A stretch of 30,358 nucleotides of DNA from Elysia marginata (lineage: Eukaryota > Mollusca > Gastropoda > Plakobranchidae). Location of the stretch: assembly GCA_019649035.1 (NCBI GenBank), contig BMAT01004612.1, positions 1,090 to 31,447 on the forward strand, written 5' to 3'. Numbering within the stretch: the first letter of the stretch is position 1; each line of letters starts with the position of its first letter. Shown piece by piece: positions 11,101 to 23,100 of the stretch. Position numbers and translations under genes: made by a program. The notes under the pieces are model-generated. The model saw only the letters and a program-made list of their open reading frames with translations. It did not search any database and was not told the origin of the DNA.

Positions 11101-14100
11101 TTTGCGCGATTATCTGTTAGATCATAATTAGGATCAAAGTGGAGGAATAAATTAAGACAGGTTAATATACATAATTTAACAAGATGCAGTAACCTATGAT
11201 TGTTGCTGTATGCCCAGTAGTAAGTTGACGTCTCTGTTCCACCCTGCTGTCCTGCAAATGGTAACGTTACATGCATAGATTTTCAGCACTACATGCTTTA
11301 GAAGTTGAATAGTTATTGGGCGTGGAAAAAGTCATAGAATTTTCTTTTTACACACTATAATAATCCCTTTCGGGAACTTTGTCTTCGTTACTCAGCGTAA
11401 CCGCGTCGCCACCTTCTTGTGTCAGGAGAACTTATATCTTGCTGCTGAGACTGTGTACACACCAACAATTTTTAGAGGTTCTCTTGTCAAGAATCAAGCC
11501 GACGAATAACAAATCGGTTACTTCTCTAAGCTAGATCTAGAAAATCATATGGTCATCTTGAGGAGAATGCCAAAAACCATTTCTTTTTCCTCATAAAACC
11601 AATGGGAGGGCTTTCTTTTTATATAATTTTATTTTAAGGGGTTGATTTTAACGGACTTTTTAAACAGTCATGTTGAGTAGATCTCTTCCTCTCTTTCTCT
11701 CTTTTTATCTCTCTTTTTATCTCTCACAGTCACTTTTTAAAAATTTATTTCCATGTCTATCTCTCTCTCTAGTTCTCTTAGAACTCCCTTTCTATATATC
11801 TGAACCACGATACGTCTTGCTTTCATTGTATCTTTCTTCTCTATGCATCTCACGCACTCTCCCTATCAATCTCTTGCACGTGTCCAGGTCCAAATTCCTC
11901 AGTGATGACTGGATGAGCCAGCGAGACTTCCTGGAGCTAGAACAGCAACTTGAGCCATCCAAGGAATGGTAAGTGGTCGTTTAGTTACCGTACCTGCAAT
12001 TATGTCGGCCATACATTTTTGAGGCAACAGGGTGAACCAAACACCAATCGCACAGTCTAGATCTGAACTTGAATCCTATTAAAGCATTAAAAAAACTCCC
12101 AAGCAGTGGAAATAAGTGGGATGTCACAATTTTTACCTTAAAAGCGTTGAAATTTTGAATATAATATATAGTTTTCTAGGCGTTCAATTTACAACTTGCG
12201 TCAAACTGTCAAAACTTTGTTAACATTTTTCTTCATGTGTTTCAATAAAAGATCTAATATAAGCGAGGAATAAACACATGTTGTGAAACTTAAACATTAG
12301 TTTGACCCCTAGCCCTAGGTAAACAGCTGTGTAGCATTTGTATATGTTATTCCAAAAAAAATCTATGTTAGTGTATAAAAAAGCTATAGCGCTAAAGTTA
12401 TAAATTGCCCAATTCTTTATATGCATAAAATACATTTGAATAAATCTGTTTTTAAAATCCTTTGAATGGATAAAATCTGACTTGTCTGTGGTAGATCAGG
12501 TTGTCTCACTTAATGTCAAGACCTGCTCATACAATCATGCCCATAGATTAGGCGTATTTGAGAATATGGTCTAGATCTAATTCTTACTAAAATGTTTTGA
12601 CATAATTTACAAGGTTCTTTTTATATTTTCTATCATATGCGCTGACGACAACCGAAGTAAAGGATAAAAAATTATTTGAAAAGATTTTAAAACCCGGCAA
12701 TCCTCTTTTGGCTTTAATGAAAATGTCGAGTCCAATGTCCGCAATTTTTTTTTTTTTTTGAAAATCAGGCCTCTTGGAATTCTTAAGTTTCCAGTCCAAT
12801 AATTCTGGACCTCATTAAGATATCAAATAACGCCTTTACCATTTTCAAAAGTTATACAGTCTTTGCCTTCATAGCCATAAATTGGTATCACAAATATTTG
12901 GGACTACAACACATTGAAAACCTTTTATCTTATTTTTGGGGGTTCTTTTTTGTCTCTCGTAAGCTTGCTTATTTAATTAAAAACTATTATTTTTTTTCGT
13001 GTCTCTTTATCATATCATTCCGATCTATTTGAACATAAAAGGGTACATTTTTTTGTATTGGCTTAGGCCAAATAAAAGAATTTTTTGTTGATACTGTTGT
13101 TTTTCATTGCATGGTGTCGCTGTCGTCTTTTTACGGACCTCTTTTATGTCAATGATTATCAAACCCCCTCTCTTCCTCTCAATCTCGCCCCTTCTCTCAA
13201 ACCTCCACTAATCCAAGGTACTATAAAGATGTATGGTTGTCAATGTTCATTCTTATGTTTCTTTCTATAGCAAATCCCGGTGGTAAGAAGTCACTCCTAT
13301 GAGTTTTATGTTATGTTTTCTTTGTATAATCTACTAATCTTCAGACATATAACAGTCTAGATGTTATTTTGCTTGCGGGGCTACGTTAAAGACAAGTCTT
13401 CGTTGATACTTTTTGTTACGCATTTTATTGTTCTAAATTATTTCGCTTTTTTGTTACTTAAAATTTAAAATGTAAGAAAGTAAAAAGAGAGATTACTTGA
13501 AAGATGAATTTAAATTGACGTCTCTAAAATCACACCATTACTTCCTTTATAAGGTAGATGTGGGAAGATTTCTATTCCTACAATACATCTGTATAAGTCA
13601 ACTTCAGTAGCTTGAAGCGAAGACGTAAACAGAACATAACAATGCCACTAACATTAAGTACTAACTTTTATACTATAACAGATCCAATATCTAATGACTC
13701 ATGTTTTAGCCTAAACCAATTACTGCAGAGAAATAGCTGAGTTTGTTTTCATTTTGCCTTGACAATCACTTGACACAGCCTTTATAATAGTTATCTTCTA
13801 TTTTCGAAAGTTGCCCTGAGTTTCGATTGTGTTCTACAAAATATTTTAGCTTAAAAGAAAAAAAAAACACGATCCCTTATGCTTAACCGTACAAAATGCT
13901 TGACCACGTGCGTAGTTCAAATGCTGTCTAGGTACCCGTATTGGCTTTGCCTAAAACTTTTAGATTGTTTTAATCAACACCACCTATCTTGTATATCAGT
14001 GCATGACAACAAAGAAAAACCCCTGCATGGTTGGAATTTTCGTTGTATTTCAGATCTAAACCAACCTGTTTTCGTCATAACACAACATTAAAAAACACTT

Positions 14101-17100
14101 TTCGTTGATTTCACTCTTGGCTGTACGCATACTGTCTTGAGACTGCCTTCGGCGATGACGACTATAACCATATTTTTATTTAAAACGCTATAATTCTATT
14201 TTTACGCTTTGTTTGATATTTAGTTCCTTTTACTAGTTTTTTGAGTTGCTTGTAAACTTCAAACTCCTCTTGTTTAACATGCGATTTTTTTAGCTTTTCC
14301 TCACAGAAGTAATGAACAAAAAGTTTTTTGTTAAAGTAGGAACTGCTGCATGAAATTATAATGTCTTAGCTCGTTTTACTTTTTTATTTTGTGTGTTGGG
14401 TGAAAAAAAAATTATTTGTTTTATTTCCGAGAGGTAAAAACCCCAATTTTCCCTTACTCAAAATTGACAAATCGTTATTTTGAGATTAAGAGCATACTAC
14501 TTTTTAAGTATGCGTAGTAACTTTGCCTCGTCAGAGCTCCTGGAGCGATCCTCAGTACAGGCATGTATTTATTTGCTGATCTCTGTCATATCCCATTAAA
14601 AAGTAGCTCTTACTGTTTTAGGACTCAAAATCAAAGCAATGAATGCTCAAATCTCGAGGTACATCGGAATAAGTCAAGTACCCAGTGAATTCACGTTCAA
14701 CAAAAAAATACAGACAGTATAATAATGACAACAACCCCATAACATGAGCTTGTAGGGGCAACGTTTTAGGTGGGTACATAAAAAATCAGAACAACGAAGC
14801 CTTTTGTTTGCATTGGCCTTGCCAGTCATAGATAGTAGAAAAACGTGGACAGACTATCTCACTATGCGTGTGACAAAAACAATACGCATCCTAATCTTTT
14901 CCCCCTTAACTTTGTATTGGACTATAGGGAATGAGATTTCAATAAAAGTAGCGGAACTTTCCTGGTGTCTCTCCACTATCTTATGAATACAAATATTACA
15001 ATCTTTTATAATTTATGCGACAGATTTATTTTGAAAGTAAACTTTTTATTTAGTTCTATAGTTTTTAAGCTCTAGATGTCAAATCGTTTATAAAAGTAAG
15101 AAACTTACCCTACAATCTAGGTCTAGATTACAATAACCACTATTATAGTATTTTGGAGTGTGGTCTTCTGGAAAAAGGGACGTTACTCTTGTTTTACCTC
15201 TAATCTCATTCCCTATAATCAAATTTGACGATGTAGTGCGTATTAAGACTGACTGCATGGCATAAACAGAAATGCTACGTTATTGAACAAAACAGCGTGG
15301 CTTTGTGGTCAGAGCGTGAGATTCACGATCCAGTGGTACCGGTATTTATGTTGTAAATAACTCGCGAAACTAATTCGTTCACATTTGTCCTGAGCCCATC
15401 TATCTATCTAAGGTCTAATGTCATTGCTTGAAAATTGTAAAATGTCCTGGGAATGCATAAAATCTTTACACTGTGTACGCCTGTAAAGGCTGCAACCATC
15501 TGATTGATGCATTTAGTTTAATAACGGGTGTAGGAAATACTGTAATGTCTGTTGTGAGACTTCAGCATAGTTCAGACTGTAACCATCTGATTGATGCATT
15601 TAGTTGAATAACGGGTGTAGGAAATACTATAATACAGACTTTAAGCAGCAACGCGTGAGTATGACGCGAACGTCTGTGGGTCTATTTTTAGAAACTGGTT
15701 TCATTATTTTTATAGTTTCTCAATCTGCTTTCCCGATTTTCACGTACGCGTAGTGAGACACGGTGCGTGTGCTAAGGGTCTCTAATGTCTGTTGTGAGAC
15801 TTCAGCATAGTGCAGAGAACTTCGATTAGGTTTGCATGGTAGTGATACATGTACTTAAGATTTTTCAGTATCTATGTTTTCTTTTGTTGCTTTTGTAGAT
15901 TGCTCTATTTGCAGAATATTATTTCGTTTTGCTTTTTGAAATTTCTAGAAATAGAACTCTACTGGGGTTTTATGATGCTTCTTTCACCATGTTCAGTTGC
16001 AGTCTAAGTGAAACTGGTTGAATTTTTTTTCTTGAACTTACCCACCCAGTTTTGTTTATTTGGAACCATACGCTAGTACTTAAGAAAAAAAGCTTGTTAT
16101 GTTCAAAACCTAATACACAATAATAACATTGTTGTAATGGTTTTTGTTTTAACCAATCTGGCGTTGTTTTTTCCCAACATTGTTTTTCTTTCGTGAAAAT
16201 GTTGATAAACCTTTTTTAAAACATATTAAAGACCTAACTGCTGACTGTCTAATATGTGCATAGATATCTCTCTACTTACACCATTTGCCTGGCATGTTTT
16301 TGTTTTAAATTTTTAATGTTCTAACAAACATTATATATATATATTTGTTTATATATTGCCTTTTCTCTATAAACTTACCATATTAATGTAAACGGTACGA
16401 CTCATTCCTTTTTAAAATGTATGTTCGTGTACATTTTCCCAACATTTTGCCGTGGAAATTAAATTAATGAGCATTTATCTGACAATTCACAAAATTCTTG
16501 TCTCTTTCGTACACTCCCTCACCCAAAACTATATAAAAATGAATCCAGTTTAATTATTTTATGAAATAAGAGGGAGAAAAAACAAAGCTCGGGAAAAAAA
16601 AACAATAAGAAAAAAAAACATTCCAAAAATTTATGTGGACGAAAAGAAAAGAATACAATTTTGACAACGCTGACTTTCTACGTTTTTTTTACCGTAAAAT
16701 CACGTACAATATTTTATCTAGTTTTCTTGTGTAACTTAACATTATTGCGACGCTGTTCAAAACATGGAATTTAGTCCGTTTTAGCAATCTCAAAAGATGT
16801 ATTTCTCGGGAATGACGTGCGTGCGATAATTGCCAAAAAGAATAATTTGTTTTCGTCTTTTAGACGTTGTGATTGAAACTAGTGAGTTAAGGTGACTTGG
16901 GTTAGATAAATCCAAGCGATGCCAAATTTCAGTTTTTTTCCTTTTTTGCGTTTTTTTTTATCTTAGAAAGCAAATGAACCAAAAATTTAGACACGATAGA
17001 TCTTATGACAATGGCAACTCAATGCCCCTCAATGACATTTTTCAGTTATTTTTAGAAAATTTAAGAGGTATCTGTGCTGCTGCGTACCTATGCCTTGTCT

Positions 17101-20100
17101 TAAGAGCTCTCTTCTAGGGTGAGAGTCAAGGCCGAACTTTGTAGAAGAATCCCATAAAAAACGTATGAGTTTTGAAAGAAGCCATTAGCTACCAACTAAC
17201 TAACCAATTCTGTGTGTCTGTGTGTGTGTTTGTTCCAGGTGGTGGCAGCTCAACGTGAGCGCTCTGAAGCTTCTGGCCCCGCTCACTGTGATGCCGTCTG
17301 TCTCTATCCAGGAGACTCTAGATCTTCTTAACAAGGAGAGCTTTGATCAGGTGCCTGTCGTTGATGAGAGAGGGTGAGTAGAAACAGAGAGACAGACAGA
17401 CAGACAGAGACAGACAGACAGAGTAAAGCAAATGGATGAGTGGAGAAAGACAAACAGTTTGGATTTCTTTTGCTTAATGGCTATGTCAAAAGATACATTA
17501 CAGAATTCCAATCTTCACTAAAGAGTCTGGTGATATTAAACACAAAAGCTTCAGTTTTGACTAACGGTCTAGCTGTTTTGTTTCTATTCCAGGCAGATCC
17601 TAGGAATGGCCACTGTTGGCAACATGATGGCACAAATCGTCAAGAATAAAGTCAAGCGAAGTGACCCCGTGTCAAAGGTCATGTACAAACAGTTTAAGCA
17701 GGTGAGAAGGGGTACACTTGTAAGTTGGCCTATACTCTCTCTCTCTCTCTCTCTATCTCTATCTCTCTGTCTATCTCTATCTCTCTCTCTATCTCTATCT
17801 CTCTCTCTCTGAATCATTCAGCCTCCACCCTCATCTTTTGTTCTTGGTGTTGTTTTTGTTGTTTTTTTTCATCTTTTTCATCTCAATCATAACCAACATC
17901 CTATCTTTATGCTCCCTGTCTCCCTCGCTCTGTTTCTGTTTGTTGCACTGTAGCCATACTATCATGACCAATAAAAATTGTACATGAAAGAACTTTTAAA
18001 AAAAACTTACATAATAATGCTGCACCATTGCTACGTTTTAGGCTATAAGCATTGTACTTATTGTGCACTTAATCAAATGCAAAGTAATACTGCACTACTA
18101 AGTCTTGCTTCTATTTAGTAAAGGAACTTCATGTATCATACTGTTATACTAACAGTATTGTATACTGCGTTTTTTTTTTATTTTGTTTAACATCTCAAAT
18201 TCCTGTACCAATGATTTAGCGTTAGCTTCATAGCTGGCTCAAAGATAGGATTTACGTGAACTAACTTTCTACCTGAACACCTCAGGCTATTATCTGGTTA
18301 ACTTTGTCTCTTATGTCTACGATGTTCCTAATACATCTTCTTCACATTTTTAAGTTTCTGCTTTGATTATTTCGTATACTATTACTGCAGTTTAATTTTC
18401 CACAAATTCTGAATTATAACCAACGTGTCGTTTTATTTCTTTTTTTACGCACTCAAAGTTGTTTGAAGCCCTAACAATACCTTTTCCTCATTACTTTTGC
18501 TCTGCGCGCCATCTTTGATTTCTAATTCTAACCTTTATTTGAGAAGCCATTTAATGGGGAAGTAATTTAGATACCAATAAAAACATTGATTTTATTATAT
18601 TGTTTATCGTAAAAAGATGAACATGCAGACCAATGCTGGCCCAGATGGAGTAAGTACAAGTATAGTTATTTAACACACTCGGTCAGCCATTTGTCTCACA
18701 ACCCGTATAAACAAGCCGGATGTCGCAATTTTCCCATTTCAAAGCGTTGCTGTTTTGAAATCTGAGATGCCAAATGTCCAAAATCATCATAATTATCATT
18801 TTTATGAACAGGTATCGAAACGTTAGTCGATTAAAAATATGGATCCAAAAAGACATAAAATATTTTAGATTTTTAAAGACATTTTGTAAAAAAAAAAAAG
18901 AAGTGTAGACATCCGACTAATTTCCACGGGTCGCAAGACATTGAAACTTGTAAAGGTCAAAGGTTGCACAGAGCCACTCGTGTCTGGGACCGTGCTAGAA
19001 ACTCGTAAAGGTCAAAGGTTGCACAGAGCCACTCGTGTCTGGGACCGTGCTAGAAACTCGTACAGGTCAAAGGTTGCACAGAGCCACTCGTGTCTGGGAC
19101 CGTGCTAGAAACTCACTTGGGTTTCTACACTGACAAGGCATCACTAACCACGTATCGCTGGTGAAAGGATTGAGGTTTTTAGTAGTTTTTTTTTAATCTG
19201 TTTTTCTTTAGAACTGATAGCCAATTTTCAGTATAGATAGTGTGCAACGTAAATTTAACGTAAAAAATAGTTGTTACTTTTAGAACTAACTTTTCTATGT
19301 TTTATAAATGATTTCTTGTCTTCGAATGCAATTCGAGACCTGTCTTTTTTTCTTTTTCTTTTTTTTATATTAGCATTATGTGATTATTTTGACATTAATT
19401 CCCAATTATTACATTTATCTTGGTTGCAACAAATTACTTTTTTCTAAAAAAAAATAATAAAGGTTCGCTGCTTTAGTGAAGGAAAGTACGTTCAAAGCTG
19501 TGTAATTTTATTACCCTCCTTTTATTTGTAAACGCCCAACACTTGCAGACAATTTTGCAATTCTTCAAATTCGAGATTGGAAAGAGAATTTTTAAGAAAA
19601 AAAATTTTCGCAATTTGTCCTATGTCACTCTTGGTGTTGTATTGTGCTAAGATTCCAACTGTTTCAGTTGTAAAATCTAGCTTTCATAAAAATAATGATG
19701 CATATGACACAAGGAGAATGCAGAGTTTATGCCATAACACTACCATTGACTTTAAACTTCTCCACTATCAAGATCACATATCAAGAGAAAATGCGCAGGA
19801 ACTTTCGTTTCCTTTTCTTTATGTCCGTCTTTAGTCCTTACTTAAGGCTGTAGGATAGAATTTGGCAAATATCTTTAAAACATTTGATTAATCTGGATGT
19901 CAAAACTTCACCCGCCTAGCCAATTAAACTAGTAGGCGTGACAAAATATTATATTCACATTATTAAATGCCCAATGTAAAGCATTCAGCATGTTTAAGAC
20001 AAAAGACGCTGTACTTTTAAGAGTGTTTGTGAATACGCGCATTTTCTATTTTCGCCATCTACAGTGAAAAGGTATACGCCTTTTTTAAGAAACTAGTTGT

Positions 20101-23100
20101 TAATCCTCTGTTAGGCTAGTCTTACAAAGCTACGTAATTGAGAAATAATCGGAAAGCAATTAGACGTGACGTAACCGGCGCATATCAGACATGTCGCTGA
20201 GACTAATTTTGTGTCAGAGAGTTTAAAATGCAAACTGATTGTTATAATATTGTGACCCCCCCCCCCATCCCGAAAAATCAGCGGGAGTTGGGAATTCTCA
20301 TTCTTTAAAATTATACCTGACCATAAAGCATCGAAATTTCCAACAACATTATTCAAAACATATAACGAATTTTCTATATGAACTCTTTTTTATAAATAAG
20401 TTTTTAAAGAAAGAAGTTTTGATTGAATTATTATAGTTTGAAACTGAGAAAATGCCTGCTATTTACAACTATGACTGAGTGGCATTAGCTGATTTTTCGG
20501 GATTGGGTTAGGAAATATATCAAGCTATACAAAAGCTAGGATTAGTTTCACCTTTGCTACCTCTTAAAGGGCGTGATGTATGTACCTTTTAAAAATTTTC
20601 AGAAGACAAAATGTTAAAATTCTGATTTATTTCTCTAATGATCTCATAACAGGTTAAACAAAACTCTCGTCAAGGACACTGAGATTATAAAGTAGGGGTT
20701 TTTTTTGCTGGATATAAAACATAATTTTACTAATCCCGAAGATGCCACAGTTAGTGCGAGAAGAAAAAGACTTGATTACCATTAATTAAAAAAAAACTGT
20801 TTCAAGCTTTTATTTTTGTCTTACACTCACTATTAGTTTGAAAATCATTCACACCGAATGGTCTTGGTGGGTGTTTTAATTTTTTTTTCATCATCACGTT
20901 CATGAATAAGATGCACTTTAACTTGGCATCGAGTCAAGCATGTCTCGAGTCAATTTATAAATTTTAAGATTTAATGATATTCAAATGATATCTTTTCTAA
21001 GCATTTCTAAACTAAATCGTATCAGTGCAGCCAAAGTTTTGCATTTCCTAGTACAGATACACCTAATAAGCCTGCTTTGGTGAATAAAATACCTTTAATT
21101 AATCTGTATATAAGAAGCATTGTTAACTTGTTTTTTTTTTCATTTTCTGTTTGAATTTTCTCTATTTATACTATTGTCATGTACACACAAAAAATGGCAA
21201 ACGCAGTGGGTAAAGAATGAGGTTGAGAAGAATTTTATATACTTTACAGTTGTTTTTTATGGCCATTTTTTCATTCTTTTTTTTATTTATTCTTTTTTGT
21301 GTTCCAAGTAGGTTTTTGTCAGAGAAAAACCACAAGACGCTAATTCATTTGAAAGTTATGAAAATGTAAAAACTAATATTCAAGATCACAACTAAAATAC
21401 GCTGCAGTGCGCTTAACCTTAAGTCGAAGTGCTTGGTAACAGCTCATTCAGTTCGAAATATCAGAATTTCAAGTTCAGGGTAGTTGTCTATTTAAAAACT
21501 ATTAATTGGCTCTTTAAATCGGATTCGATTTATCTATGAATTCGAGTTATCAGAGTTTGAGTTAAATTGACCCCACTGTATTCAGTTTTTTTAAATTCTT
21601 GTTCTTAGAAAGTATTAGAAATAGCATTCCCTTTCTTTATTTTTGACTTTTCATTCAGAGTTCACTTACTCTAGTCGCTAACATAGAGAGCAGCGCACAA
21701 GAGATTTAACCCTAAACTCACTCCGATTTTAACCAAAAACTATAGTTCTCAAATTGTTTTTGCCAAATATTACATCTTTGAGAGGGAAAAAAACAAGCAG
21801 AGAATGATTTTAAACAACAAAAAAATACAGGCAAAAACCTGCAAGCGTCTGATTGATCAACATATTGCCCAGTAAACAAATTAGCCGTCATATAAAACTA
21901 CACACCAATTCATTCAATACTTTCCCTGTCTACCCAGGTACACATGGATACTTCTCTTGGTCAGCTCTCCAGGATGTTGGACACTGACCACTTTGTTCTT
22001 ATTGTCCACAACCAGAGACAATGTGAGTAGATCTCGTAAGAACCGGATATCTCGAATCCACTAGTTCTAAAAGTGGTCCAGTCGAGTCTGACATCGCATT
22101 TTTCACATGTCTGGGCTTTTTTTTTTAACCAATGCATTTGTTATGAGCATTGAAAGGTGCTTAAAGTTATCTGATGTTTTTTTAAAGATATTGGAATTTA
22201 ATTTTTTTTTTCAAATGTAAGAGATAAGAGCAATGACATCAATTTAAAAAAACCTGTACTCAAAATAAAATTTTCTGATATCCGACTATTTGACGAGTTA
22301 CGAGGCAGACCTTCTCACTCCACTGCGCATTTCAAATTCAGTTTTCTTACACAATTATCATAATGCAGTTTAAACGGACCTAGCCTGGTCATGATTGAAA
22401 GATTTTAGGTACAAAGCTAGAAGTAAATCGTTGAGGTGAGGAACGAACCTTGGTCACAATTCGACTCACACGAGATATAGAGATAATTCAAGATATCACG
22501 AAACAAAAAAACAACAGATATTGGAAAAGGTTCAAGAGAAATCTATAAATACAGGGGACATGTCTATGACACATCAGTAAAATATGGGAAAATTTATTCA
22601 ATAAAAATTATCTGACGGAGGAAATTAAAATTGTTAACTTGAAAAGGCTAAAACCTGTTTGCCTATCTTATGACCAAATTTCTCTACCGAAAGCGGAGTT
22701 GGCACTTATTATCTGTTAACTCAAAGAAACATACCATGTAGCCGCTATCTTTCTTAAAAAAAGAAGGTTTATGGCAAAGGTCCAGGCCGCATAGGCAAAC
22801 AGGCAAAGTTCACTCACCGCCGGTGACTTGACATAGCTACGGCTACAGTGCAGCATAGCAAAGCTTATCGCCAAGAATAAAGGATTCGGGTTAAGGTCTC
22901 GAGGTCAAGATTACGTAGTTTTTCTTTCTGAAATTAGTATGCTATTTAACTTAATTTTTTTTTTGTTATTGTTGAAATTTTTGTTGTGTGGAAAGCAATG
23001 ATCTTTGCCTTTAATTTGTACTTCCTGTTTGTTGTGTGATAGACTTTCGGTAGACCCTCGATATCCGGAGTTCGTTTTAAAAGCACTGTTTTGGTGTATC

